Under the pieces are notes generated by a model. The model was given only the letters and a program-made list of their open reading frames with translations. It did not search any database and was not told the DNA's origin. 64,000 bases of DNA from Strongylocentrotus droebachiensis (lineage: Eukaryota > Echinodermata > Echinoidea > Camarodonta > Strongylocentrotidae): the NCBI GenBank assembly GCA_035222895.1, contig JAVYIG010001592.1:124001-188000 (forward strand). Direction: 5' to 3'. This document shows positions 25,131 through 39,100 of the stretch, in pieces (position 1 is the stretch's first letter; each line of letters starts with the position of its first letter). The position numbers were made by a program, and so were the translations under genes.

Positions 25131-25504
25131 AAGAAAAAAAGATTATCGCTTACTACCACTACTCATATACAAAATAATTATATAGAAGAACAAATCATAC
25201 ACAACAAAGGATGAAAATCATTAACAAAAACATTTTGTGATTCCCATGAGCATTTACAAGTTGCCAGGAATGGGGCAGGCAAACTAAATCACCACATTGG
25301 CTAGGCCTATAACACTTAGCGGATCGCATTATTAAAACATTCTTTCGAGTACAATTATATGAAAGATTATGTTCTGCTCTTTTAGTTATATTCAGGGTGT
25401 TTATATTGGAAGGTGGTGCTCGGGTATATTTTGTGTGATTTGTCACCATATAGCTTCTATATTTCACTTTCATTTGCAAAAATTAGGGGGGGGGGTGCAG
25501 GGAT

Positions 25505-26335
25505 GCAACTTACACAAGTTTAATGAAGTTTCATGATAAGACCATTCCCTTATCAAATTCATGTCGCGATCTTGGCGTCATTCTTGATTCTCAAATGTCT
25601 ATGTCTAAACAAATCACAAGCATTTCCAGATCAGTTCGCTATCAATTGCGCAATATTGGCTTCATACGGAAATATCTGACTCGTTCGGCAACAGAGAAAC
25701 TTGTTCACTCACTTATTTCTTCACGTTTAGATTTCGGCAACAGTTTACTCTATTTACCAAATTCTCAAATTGCACAGTTACAAAAACTACAAAACGCAGC
25801 TGCACGCATCATTTCTCTGTCAAGCAAACATAGTCACATTACACTTGCATTACACCTATCTTACAAAATCTCCATTGGTTGCCTGTAAAAGAACGTATAA
25901 TTCTCAAAATCCTTCTTTTAGTTCATCAAATCATGAACAGAACAGCTCCTGAAAACAACCAGTCTTTAGTTCACCTCTACCAACCCACACGTACCCTCCG
26001 ATCTTCCAACTCTGGTCTTCTACACATACCGCTTTCAAAGAAATCTTGGGGGAACGAGCTTTTGCTCATGCCGGACCAGCCCTGTGGAATTCACTTCCAC
26101 AGGAGCTGAAGAACTCAGACTCTTCAACATCTTTTAAGAGCAACCTTAAATCCCATTTGTTTAATTTTGCGTTTTGAAGACAGACATTCATTCTTTCATT
26201 TTTGCATTTTCTTTCTTATGTAAATGTACACGATTCTTTGTCATGATGTAATGTGTTCCCTAATATTTTGAAGCGCCTTGAGCATTTAATTAAAATGGAT
26301 AATGGCGCTATATAAATCTCATGTATTATTATTAA
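25505..26335 (+). mobile_element. 5'-truncated non-LTR retrotransposon, reverse transcriptase C-terminal part
   Basis: The frame from about 25,523 encodes the end of a reverse transcriptase, including CRDLGVILDSQMSMSKQI and later LQNAAARIISL. A frame change near 25,880 continues with LPVKERIILKILLLVHQIMN, and another near 26,050 ends AGPALWNSLPQELKNSDSS and a stop at 26,177. The WNSLP motif and layout fit CR1/L2/jockey-like elements. The 3' sequence ends with 'ggataatggcgctatataaa'. Two frameshifts and the missing front make it a dead copy. Confidence 0.85.
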
Positions 26336-26339
26336 GACA

Positions 26340-27320
26340 TTCAGAAAGGGCTCTAAGACTATGATGTTCACTATAGATGGGAACGTAATCATTGATACGG
26401 CTAGGCAGTCTCGTACTCGCCAAACTACGTTCTTAGGTCTCAGTATTTCGGTAGGGGCGCCCCCTCCTATTCTTTCAACATCAATCTTCTTATTTCATAG
26501 TATATTAGCAATTTATTAGCCCTATATTATGTGGTATTCATGGAAATGTAGTGTCAAAGACGTGTACAAATTCTCAATGCACATCCAGAATAGATAAGGA
26601 ACGTCAAGTGATCTGAGACTGAGTTGATTTTTTTCTGAAATAGCTGTATTGGTCGGAAAATAATCACGATGCAATAATAATTAAAGATCAATTAGGAGCT
26701 ATAGAGCTTAATGGCAAATAAAAACTTTTGGAAATATTGCCCTGTTTTACCATGTTTGGCAGCAATAACATACTCTGATATGTAATATTTCAATTTGATA
26801 AAACTTTTTTTATTTATTTTAAAATACTGATATAGGATGACAATAACGGCCAAAGCTGTACAATACCAGCCAAAGAGGGAAGATATTGAAAATTAGGTTA
26901 TATTATATATAAACTCTGGTACACATAAGAAAGAAATTGATACAAATGCAAGTATGGTGATCTACATCCAAACAGTCTTTAATTGAAAAAATAAAAACTG
27001 CGCCCCCTTCTTTTTTCTAAACTGAATTCATCAGTCAATGTTGATGAGTTAAGTGCTATCACTGCGCAATAACCGGCAACATAACGCATCAACACAATAC
27101 AACGGTAATTTAAGAGAATCATTATAATGAAGCCAATACAAAAACACTCTGGCAAAAAAGAATAACCAAAATCAATGGAGAATTCCAAGGATAAATGATA
27201 ACAATGACTTTTCTGATAACAATAATAATAAGCAGGGCCTACTGCATCCCAGTTTTTCCAATGATTGAACCCATTCGGGCACATCGAACGACTTGCCGAT
27301 AAGTTAACGCCACACAAATT
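26340..27320. other. Intergenic stretch between divergent genes
   Basis: No exon or clear repeat was recognised. It forms part of the roughly 3-kb gap between the PMPCA and SLC6 start codons, which point away from each other. Confidence 0.4.
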
Positions 27321-27328
27321 TCTATGAT

Positions 27329-27362
27329 GACGTCGAACCCTTGACGAAGTATTGGACCAATC
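27329..27362 (+). promoter_or_regulatory. Possible CRE-like and CCAAT sites upstream of SLC6
   Basis: TGACGTCG at 27,329-27,336 resembles a cAMP response element, and GGACCAATCAG around 27,358-27,362 matches a good NF-Y CCAAT box. They lie about 270-300 bp upstream of the SLC6 start codon. Such short motifs occur by chance, so this is a suggestion only. Confidence 0.3.
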
Positions 27363-27628
27363 AGAAAGCTAATTGAAAGCTGCACCCTCATTACTTATGG
27401 AAAAACTCGACTCGGATGCCCTTCGCGTCGGTCACAAAGTGCATACAACAGGTGAAATTCGTCCTGCGCTGGTGACTTATTGTTGGGTGTTCAAATTTGT
27501 TTTCAGACTTCGAAGCTATCTGCTTCATTTACGAGTCCCTGCAGGCTTGGTGGAAACAAGTTTTCACTTTATAACTTTTTTGTTTCTCAGCACGATCTTC
27601 GTGAGTTTTGAACTTTACCTTGGACGTT

Positions 27629-28476
27629 ATGGGCAAGTCGGAGGAAAATGGAGCCGTGGAAACAGCGGTAAGAACATATACGATCATCTTTTCCTTCTGT
27701 GACACTGAGTGATATATTCCGAGTGAAAAATATGAAGTTTAATAAGCTTTAAGATATAATTCATTTTTGAAAACTGTTTTTGGTAATCTGACACGATTGG
27801 ATATAGGCCTACAGATTAATGCTTCCAAGTTATATAAAGATTGTACGATAATCACAGGATCGTAATTTAAATATAGCGACTGGAGTAATGATATAAAGCG
27901 CTTCGATTGTCTTGTAACTGGAAATGAGCCAGTTTTTGAGAGGCAAAACGGCGTTTACTCATAAACTTGAACACAGAGACAACACGCCTCTGACTAGGAA
28001 CAGATCAATTATTAATGAAAAATGAACCTCTCTGTAAAAGGTATTACTTAATTCAGAGCTGTTTTATTCTTGCAAATTCCAAAGAATGTGGGATCCAAAT
28101 GAACAATCTTTGACAGTGTTCAGTTGTTATGGAGTCTGCTATAATGTCTGTCTGTTGTGGTTGAGATTTCTTTGAAAAGAATGATTTTGTTGGTTAGGCA
28201 AACATCAGTGAATTGATAGATACTATTTGCTCTTCACACGATGTATGGATGTACACCATTGATATAGGGTGATACAAAGAGATGAACAGTGCATGTTGTG
28301 AAGATACGAATCCTGCACAAGCATGATGTACGTGATTTAATTCGATTTTAAAGCAATACATTCAAAGAATATTAGACGCAATTAAGTTTAGGAGGGGTAT
28401 GCTTTTTGGTTTTTAAAATACACATACCAAGGGAGGGGAGATGGTCAGATAGATATGCGGCATGAGAGATAGGGGT

Positions 28477-28518
<42 letters not shown>

Positions 28519-31500
28519 AAGAAGAATACAGTAATGAGGAGAGTACATGGTTAACAAATGTGGATACCACTACCATGATTCCTTAAGGTTTTAAAATGCA
28601 ATCAAACTTTTTTTAAAGCAAAGTTGAATTAAAGCAGAGAATCAAAGCAACACCTTTCGTGAAAGTTTGAAAAATTGGGGAAAGATTAAGACAATTATAA
28701 CGTCAAGGTTACTATAAGCGGTGCCAGGTAAAAATGTCAGAGGAAAAAATATCAGAGGTAAAAATGTCAGAGGTAAAAAATGTCAGAGGAAAAAATGTCA
28801 GAGGTAAAAATGTCAGACTTAAAAATGTCAGAGGTAAAAATGTCAGAGGTAAAAATGTCAGAGGTAAAAATGTCAGAGGTAATAATGTCAGAGATACAAA
28901 AAAATGTCAGGTACACTGTACACAAAAATGTAGGGGTAAAAATTGGCGCTGTCATAATATCTCATCACTTTATCACACGAAATGTCGAGACGTAAGCTAC
29001 TAGGCTAGTCCTGAGGATAATACAATTTGGAAAATAAATAAATAAATTTGAAACTTATATTTTGTGACTAGGTTTGCATATATTAATTTCTATCATTTTT
29101 CGATATATTAAATTGGTTGATGTTTTAATGTTTATTTGGTTTTGAGGAGGTAAGCCTAAGTACATAGAATATTAAGATTGAATGAGATAAAACAGGGAAT
29201 CAGTTATAAAGATCGCACAGAAATTCCACAAATTCAGTAATTAGACCCATCTTCATGTCAATCCCAGCAAAGACTGTTATGACAAGAAAACATTAATAAA
29301 AAGACACGGATGCTTTGTCCCCCTCATCAATACGTTATTACAAAAGTTTAACAAACAATATCAATGCTTTGCTTGAAGAATGTCAGATAGTAGGTAGTGG
29401 TGAACGTCGAGACATATCCACCCAGGTATTTTGTCATGTGCTTTCGATCATAACACTGTAACTTTATATTTAAACAAAATTATGTTTGTGATTAAGAAAC
29501 GTGGGAGAATGATGCATTTTGTTTAATGTGTAGACTTGAACGAATATGTACCTGCTGGAAACTGTCGTATATAGTGTATGCCAGCACACCTTTTATAAAT
29601 CCTGCACCAAATATCCTTCAAACAATATTATCATGTACACAAGCAGTATCATGATGCTATGAATGTATACAGTAAAACTATGTTTCTGATATGTTACTCA
29701 TGAATAAATATTTGTCAATTTCAGAGTTTGATCTCTCACAGCAAATAATTCGAGAATGATGTAGCTTAAACAGAACCTTCTGCAAAGCGCGCGCTTATGT
29801 GGAATGTAATGGTGCGGTTAGCATTAGATGTAACATGGGCGGCTTTCTGCTTTGTAATTGTATCAAAGTATCAAAGTACATGTATCAAGCCCACGAGAAA
29901 GTGAAATTGTTGGAAATATGCATTTGTAGGAAATTACATTTTATAGTACCGGTAGTCATTACCACGCTGTTAAAAATGTCCATCAATCTTCAGAAGGGAC
30001 GGTGAAGTGGGGAGGGGGGGGGGGGGGCGGAGGACTCACAGCGTGATATCTTACCCTCTTTTTTTGGGGGGGGGGCTGTGATGAATTTTCTTTTTATTTA
30101 ATGATTACACCATCGAGCCACAACTGGGCCTATAATTCATGACCAAACTACTCGATTTTAGAAATTCTTTTTTCCAGAAGTTTGCTTAGTGTTGAGTATC
30201 ACTTTCTTAGACAAAGGCATGCGAGGGGGAGGCAGCTGGGTCACTATGCCCCAAGGAGGACACCCCCCCCGCCTCCCCTCTGCAATAATCGGGCAAAGAT
30301 TCAAAATTTCGGGCAGAAAGGTAAATAAAAGTTAAAGAAAGAAGAAAAAAAAGCAGCGCTGAAATTAATGACTGCAGAGAATCCTTCGATATATCTTTTC
30401 AATAAGCCTAATGTACAACCATCACCAATTTTCAACCTGTAACATGCTTTTTTATATATTTTTACCTCTGACATTTTTACCTCTGACATTTTTACACCGA
30501 GCCCACTAAGCTTGCTCCGTTTCAATGGATGCGATTCTCAAATTTGCTAATTTTCGACCGTGTTGCAGTTTTAAAACGCTTCGATTAATTGTTGTTACAA
30601 GCTGTCATATGAGAATCAGGGCTGCACTGAATTTAACAGTTAATCCTGCTTATTCATAACATTTACAAAAGTGAAATGTTGGTCTCTTAGTGAAAAAGAG
30701 TTATTACCCAACATTAGGGGCCTATAATTATGACTAGTGGAACCTATTCCCATTTCCATTTTTAACTTTAAAAAAAATAAATCATATCGTTATTCTTATT
30801 TTAGTTCGTTCAACCTTTCAAAGGACAGGGCCTCTCATACATGCATTATAGCTTCTCTCCGAAGCTTGCAATTTGCTGTCAAGGTTGGATTGGTCTTTAC
30901 TGTTCCATATGTATTCACTTATCATGCTCAATGCGTATAGAAAAGCGTCTTTCAAAAGGACAATACTACAGATACGCCATTAGTAAACACAAATAACAGG
31001 CTCACAAGACGGCCTCATATTAATTTTTGGTCTAAATGAGTTATATTCGTTTGGTGCAAAGGATCATATTGTGGTAACTAAAAACATGATTGGTAGTAGT
31101 AATAATTCAAAGATCAACATTAAAGAGAGACATACTATGATAGAAAAAGACGTAAAATATTTATATGGCGGCGTTTATTTAATGTGGAGCAGCTATTCCG
31201 AAGCGCAGAAGGAATAATGCAAAGTTTAAGTTTGATGTCAGAATAAGAGACTATTATTAATGAGTCTAGTATAACTAAAAAGTGAAAGGTCTATGGCATT
31301 GATTAGAATTAAACGCCCCTATTTCCCCCAAAAAACTTGGGGTGGGGGCGGCTCCCAGTATTGAACACTATGTACTGTGCGTCAGGGTGGTCAAAACTAA
31401 TGACATGAACAGTACAGGGGCCGGTTGCACACAATTTACCATCGGTGGTAGGTAACTTTGCAATCAATATATAGCAACATCACTCAAAAGCCAATCAAAT

Positions 31501-33025
31501 CAAGGTTTCCGTGGAAGATACCATCAATGGTAAGCTTTATGCAACGGGACCCAGCAAAGATTTATGAAGGAGCAGCAACAGCAGTATTATGAACTGACTG
31601 CAAAACAACATTATCAGACTCGGATTCAGAAATTTCATTCTAAGACATTCATCCTGAAGAAAAACAGATCAACCCTTTGTAAGATTGGATGAGCTCAACA
31701 AACAATGGCCTATGTTATTGTACACTTCTTTGAATAAAGTCAAGATAAGTTTACCAAACAGCTAAGGATCCTACTAAATATATACATACTCTATTGAAAT
31801 GCACCCGATTTCTTGTTCAAACATCGTTCTCAGTGCATCTTAGATGGTTTATACTTTCTTTTGTTACGTAATAATGACTCGCAGGGACACACAAACACTT
31901 TTAGCTAGTCAATGTTATACTGCAAGCATTATACATGCATGGGAACATTTGTATATGGGGTCGAAGTTGAATATATTAACAATCATCGTTGTGGCAGACA
32001 AACTATTATTTATGAGCATAGAAAGTTCCTCTATGAAAGAAAATCAAGCTGAAACCAAAATTAAATAGACTTGAACAACTCAGAGTGACTGTCGATCAGA
32101 CCAGGTATATTTTGCTCTCTCTAATACTCCTTTTTATCTCTCTTCCGTCCTAATCTCCCTCCGTCACTCCATCCCTTCTTCTCTCCTCCCCCTTCCTTCC
32201 TCTAATCTATCTCTTCTCCTATTTTCCCCATTTTCTGTCTTTGATTATTTCCCATTTGCTCTATCTGTACTTGATCTGTCTCATTTTTTCTCACTTCTTT
32301 CTTTCTTTCTTCCTTTCTTTCTTTATTTCGTTCTCCTTTATCTTTTCCTCGCTCCTATTTCGCTCTTCAAGCACGTACGAGCAACATATATTTTCAATTC
32401 TGCCTGACCCAGAACATTCGTAGTTCATGCATTGTTCCTAAAAGTATTACCATGCACATTAATGTTTGAATAGATTCATGGCGAAGTAACTGCATTTTCA
32501 CACGAGTAAGTTTGCAAATACTAAGACAAACACAACATTCTTTTAAGAAAAGCCTTTTGAAAAAGAAAAAAATTATCATCATCAAACTTCAACTTCTTTT
32601 ACTTGATTTTCTAAAATTATTATTTCAATATAAATCCATGCAGAAAAGTCAATCATGACTGATTAAGTGGGAACACAATGGTTTTTATTCGCGCTAAAGA
32701 CTTGGACTAGTAAATTTACTTTATGCATGATTTCCCTACTCAAGCATCTTATTCGATTTGCTTTTAAATGTGTCGGCAGTTTTCTTAATCACATTCCCTA
32801 CCCAGTTATTTGCTCTTTAGAAATGGCGTTATGATATAATACATGGAAAGAGTTCAATGTCTGGTTCACAATTCACTTTTTACGTGCATGGCATTAAAAT
32901 CAGAACAAGGAATGTTTATCAAGTTTCTGCCAAAGTGGGTCTCTTCGTCAGAGGGGAGGGGCAAAATATCCACCCCATCGCCTTCTATGATCACCTCCCC
33001 TTTATCTCTCAACCCCTCCCTCCTC

Positions 33026-33086
<61 letters not shown>

Positions 33087-33485
33087 CTCTCTGAAAAATA
33101 TAATCCCGCAAAATTATTACAATTTTGATGCGCTAATTAAAAGAGAATTTTTACTTTTGTAGACTTCTTTGCTTTCTTTACAATTAACGAATGCAATTGT
33201 ACTGGGGAAAAGTGCCATTACCCTTTTTTGGGAGAGAGAAGAGATGCCACAGCCAGATTTTAGCTAGTCTCTGGATATTCTAAAGACGTCAACACCGATG
33301 AAATTGTCAATTGTGTACCACAACTTCACTTGGCATATACCTTCAAACGGCGCATCATCATTGTAATACAGACGATACGAGGACAACCTCGCTGAACAAT
33401 AACATTCATTTCTATAACTGCGGCTCAGAATGGACTTCTTTGTGTAGAACAGTGCAGTGGTAGAGCGATGTACATTCGAGGATAT

Positions 33486-33522
<37 letters not shown>

Positions 33523-36097
33523 AAGGGGGGGGGGGGGGAGTACTCCCTTTTGTGCTTGTTGGCTGAAGGGTCAATGTATTGTAAAGATCTAGTAGGTGAA
33601 AGTAATAGCATATAATATAATCCAATGCGATCGGCATCGATATTTTCTGCGATTGGTAAACAAATTGAACAAATTTCAAAATAGCAAATAGACGTGTTTT
33701 CAACGCTCGTAAAATGGGGCGTTGGTAGTCCTGAATGAAAAGGGATATTCAACCGAATTTATCTTCTTCTGCCAAGTTCTTCTGGATGCAGAACTTGAAG
33801 TCATGGGTACAATGGTTGCTTATTTAAAATCATATAGGACTAAATGCTATACTATTCATTGAAAAGTAGTCATGTATTTGTACATCAATTTGGCCGTGTA
33901 AGAGGTAGTTGAAATGGTGTAGGGGTTTTTACCCCCCCCCCTCACTATTTTGTTTGGGGGGGGGGGGGGAGGGGTGGTGTCTATACTAGATACTACAGAA
34001 GTATCACATTTTCTATGTACAAAGAAAGTTAGAGAATCACAGACTTTGTGACGTCACGAATACCACAATTTTGTCGTTTGTAGTACATTACTAAATTATT
34101 ATCATTATAAATGAGATATAACTGATCGGGATGAGTCATTCTTGAATGGACCCCCTTGAAGAAGAAAAAAAAATCTTCAGAACTTTTAATATTAAAGTAT
34201 TAGCAATAGCACGTAAAAATGTTATAGTATACGAGTATCCCTTTACTCTGCCGCACCCATTTTTCCATCGTCGATTGGTTTCAGTGGGTCAGTTTGATTT
34301 CCAATCGACATCAGCTGCTCGAATTCAAGGGTTAAATATAATATAACCAAATCCATTTATCTGCATCTAAACAAAATGGCTGAACATTCCAGGCCTGGAA
34401 CATTCAAAGATCGAGCCATCGAGGTCACACAGAACCGATTTTCTTTTCTTTCTTTTTTCGGTCTGAAATTAAAAACTGCCATGAAAAGAAGAAAATATGT
34501 TATTGACTTATTGTCGATCGGTTTTGGAGCTGAAAAGCAAAGTCAATGCAACAATGGAAGACCTCAGTGAGAAAAAAAAGTAATGCCAGAGTAGGAAAAC
34601 AGCTTTTTTGTTTAAATCCCATCTGCCATGACGAAATAACCCATTTATGCCGATGGGAGGTCGTGATAGTGCTCTACAGTATTATAGGCCTATTATGGTT
34701 TACTTATTTGTAGGTACAAGTTATGATTTTGGTCTCTGAACAAGTCATTTTCAAAATATGTTAAAGATGTAAACCTCTCTACCTAGCGACAATCTATAAC
34801 ATTGATTTGTTATTGTTATTGTTATCTCAATGGTCAGAATGCAAATTGCATACAGTATTATGCTGCTTAATCGGACAAACATGGCTTGCCATTTCTGACA
34901 AGTTTGAAAACACGCATTGTATATAATGTGCATTATGACGAATGAAATACAATCATCTGTATAAGAGGTGACTGGAATAATTCGTAACAAGGCACTTACA
35001 TAAAACGTATCCACTGAAATTCCTTACATTACGAAAATTATAATTTATGGATTATTGGAATAATTCTAAAGATACGTTCTCTCATTCGGGATCATGAGGG
35101 GGTGGGGGGGGGGGGGGGCATCGTGAATAGCATAATGAGAGAGCACGCACACATCCGGTTCTATTACCAACTGCTAGTCTCATTAATATTCCATGGATGA
35201 TTTCCAATACCTTTTGTACTTTTTCATTCTTATATAATGAGAATGTAGGCAGAGTTACATTTATCACGAAATCACGACCGCCTTAACAATGGAGTAGGGT
35301 TTCTCTGCATAAATAATGGTTGCACTTTGAACAACACCTACTTTTGTTAATGTTGGTAAATAAAGAGTGTCTAGAACCCTTTTCAAAGAACCTTGGCACC
35401 AACCTTGTTGGTACCCGCTCCAACAAGACCAAAAACTACATTTACATTCAAATTTTGTTTAGTTACGTGGCATTGTCTTCTTTTCAAAAGCAGGACTCTC
35501 GTTGTATTTGATAAACGCTATATAAATAAAGCTTTAAGGTATAGACCAGTTTTGGAAACGCCCCCCTGTATATTTGTTAAATCGATCCGGCCTGGATAGA
35601 CATCACGAATGCACTTCAACATTGATCACTTGGGAATATATTTCTGTTTTATTGCGAATTTAGATTGAAGTATTGCCATCTAAACCTCTGAAGGCAATAT
35701 CTAAACAATGTCGAATGGATATTTTGCACCCAAAACACTTGAACCGCAATTTTACCACTACCGGTCTATATCTTTAACATATTCAGTTGTTGTTCACCGA
35801 TGAAAAGCAAAAATATCGTACCATATCAGAGAAAAGGGAGAATAGTGGGCGTGCATGGGTATATAGGTACGAATACATGACATTGTAGACATGGAGGCAG
35901 AAAGGGGGAACGAAAAATGAAGGGAAGAAAAAATATCGAGATAGTTATCGAGAGATTCAAGAGAGCGATAGAGAAGTCAGGAAAAGAAGAGAAATAATAC
36001 GAGCAATGTTTATAATACCGCTGAAAAATTAGATGAATATTAATAGAAACATAAATTGTCTGATGGACTATTCGAGAAACATAACGAGAAGAGAGAG

Positions 36098-36156
<59 letters not shown>

Positions 36157-39100
36157 AGCTGTAGTAGTAGCCGGGAGTAGTAGTACTATTATAGCAGCAG
36201 CAGCAGTACTAGTACAGTAGGTAGTAGTTATAGTGGTATATGGTCATGGTTCACTGTCGCTCATAACGTTGGATTTTATTTTGTTTACCCCAATTTATGT
36301 AATTATTTTGACAATGATTTATTCCTAATAGATCTAGATAATAGTATACATTCTCAGATTTTACTGAATAATAATTTGCCAGTGTTTGTTTTGCGTGACT
36401 GCTAAAGCATGTGTATGCTAATATGCTTATCAACTAGGGGACCTACGCCCTAAGTCATATATGACAGTAATGAGGATTAATGGCCCCACAAAAGGGCACT
36501 TATATAGCACATCGACACGGTTTTGATCATGGGGCCTCACAGTTACGAGGCCATTGCTTTGCCACTGAACCGTGACTGAGTCATATGACGCACATAAACC
36601 TACGTTTGTCGACAAACCTCCTTTGTGAAATGTCTCTTATCATTTTGTACTTTTTTTGCTATCAAAATGTTAACACATGAAATTCACATTTTACTGCTCT
36701 ACAGTGCGTGTACAAAAAAGGTGTACCCAACTTTGGTACCTCCTGATTAAAATCTCATATCCAATATGACTTTGAAATCTTTTTCATGATGAAGAGTAAC
36801 TTGTTTTCTGTCCGATGATAAACTATTCATAATATTTCTGCGACTGGTGATTGAGCACCAGGGTCTGTAAACAGTGTTGTCAAAATCGCCTTTTACCAAG
36901 TTTGGGCTGACGGAATGAGATGAGTCAGACCATAATGCATATGCTTTTTTGGTCAATCCTTTTAAAAGTTAAATTATGCCTCTTGCTTCAGTGCTTCGTT
37001 GTTTAAAAGGATGTTTCAATTAATTGGATAACCTTTTATTATTTTAAACAGCATACTAACTTCTTGTCTCATAATGTCTATATGTTCTCTCTGCCAGTGG
37101 CGGATCCAGGGGAGGGGGGGGGGGGGCGGGGGGCCCGGCCCCCTCCCCTGGGAACAAATACAGTTAAAAACACGTTAATTTTACCCTTTTTTGGAGATGG
37201 GTCCCCTCCCCTTGTGCTCAAGGGGGGGGGGGGGGGTGAGATTTTTCAATTTTTGAGCCCCCCCCCCCCCCCGGCTGGCTGTTTCGTTGCTAAATGTTAT
37301 CTCACGAATTGGGCTCCCTCTTTGGCCCCCTCCCCTCCAGCCGGCTGGATCCGCCCCTGCTCTCTGCTCATTTGCCCGATGCGTCATTTCACACGCGTAA
37401 GGAAAATAAAGTGTTTGTCTCGAATAGCGAATAAAAACTCAAAAGTTACTATTACCAAATGCAAGAAAGAACTCATGATGATAAGTATCAACAAAATTGA
37501 CAGGTGACTTTCATAAAAAAGATAACATCTTAAATAAATGCGAACGAAGTCAATATTGTAATCATCATACATTTTGCGTGTAGTAAGCATTTTCTTGAGT
37601 CTGAGTTGATAATACACATTTTCTTTTCAACTACCTAATAGTCAATGTAAATAAGTGAGCCGTTGTTTTTTAAATGAGATAACACACACATAGTGGCTTT
37701 TGACCCATATTTATTGCTTCAGCCCAAACCTGGTACAAGAAGATTTTGAGAATACTTTTGAAAAGCCTGCTGCTCATTCATCCGTGGCAGCACAATTTTG
37801 AATATGGTATTAATTAGACAGGGTATTAGTTACCCTTTACCATGAAATATGTCTATACCATTTTGATTGTAAATCATGCACAATACAAATTATTCAACAT
37901 TATGTTGCGACGCATGATTGTTTTTGTTTTTTATTTTCAATAAAATACCATTTTGAACTTAATTGAATTGAAACCAAGTCGAAACGATAGTGTCCTTTGG
38001 TGAGGCATATTAAGAGGTCTACCCAATTACCACAGTCCATTCGTTGGGTCTTAACACCACAGGTCAATTGTTTCTTTTCAATTTGTACATGTTTGGCAAA
38101 ATGGTCACTCTGATATGATGACATTATCCTCAAAATATTCCAAGTCCCTCCGATAGGAGCTGCGGCCATAGGTCCATGCACAATCAATCATATACAATTT
38201 TCACCCGCAGGGTGCCGACGGAGTGGAAGGCGAGTTCAAGGGAGATGAGAATGAGGAGCGAGGCAACTGGAGTAACAAGATGGACTTCGTACTGTCTTGT
38301 CTTGGTTACGCCGTAGGTCTAGGAAACGTCTGGAGATTCCCATATCTGGCGTACAGAAATGGAGGAGGTGGGTTTGGTTGACATTGATGAAAATAAAGAG
38401 GTTTCGTTGTACCAAGGGGTTAAGCGTGGTTGGTATCGGTATAAATCTGGAGGGACTAGAGCTGGAGTTGGTATTGGTTGTTCGATATTAGTATTAATTT
38501 AGAAATTCCCTTACCTAGCTCGCACTGAGGAGAGGGGGCGTTTTTGGATTATTATATATTGGTATAATGCATAGAGGAACATGATGGGGGTGGTTGAAAG
38601 TCTAGAGGTTCACTCAGGCGCGTACGCAGGGGGGGGGGGGGGGGGGGGGGGGATCGGCATAATTTGTCAATGTCCGTCACAAAAAAATATATATATGTGC
38701 TCTTACCCCCCCCCCCCCCCCTTTCAAATATGGTGACAGAATGTTAAAAGAATATGTTAAACAAATAAAGATACCAGCAAAGGATCATCAATATTGGTAA
38801 TTTACCGACTAGCCTCTAAAGTAAAAAAAATAATCTGCAAATAGAAAGTGTTGAATAGCTAGTGCTATACACCCTTCTCATGCACGAAGACTGAGGATGG
38901 TACCTGGATGTTCCTTTAGCTGTCTCTTAGGCCAAGTCAAACTTAAAGGACGTCCTATTCGTAATAAATAAAATCATAAAACTGTACATAGTTTAATAAT
39001 GCTGATGATCGCGTTACTGGAGAATTCTGTTAGAGATTGACATGTACAAATATCATGTAAAAAATAAGATGTTGATAATATTTTTGTTTTTGTGAATTTA

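Larger units (their letters stand above)
28720..30498. mobile_element. Possible 1.8-kb element bounded by inverted 15-bp arrays
   Basis: The left side starts CGGTG, a few bases, then TAAAAATGTCAGAGG. The right side, reversed, reads CGGTG followed directly by TAAAAATGTCAGAGG. The two sides carry the same 15-bp unit in opposite orientation, which suggests one element with subterminal arrays rather than two unrelated repeats. The interior has no convincing gene; poly-G runs sit near 30,013 and 30,066. No target duplication was identified. Confidence 0.45.

Noticed and set aside
28734-29003. Open frame encoding repeated [10 protein letters not shown] peptides
   Set aside because: A 15-bp repeat keeps several frames open on both strands; no conserved domain or splice support.
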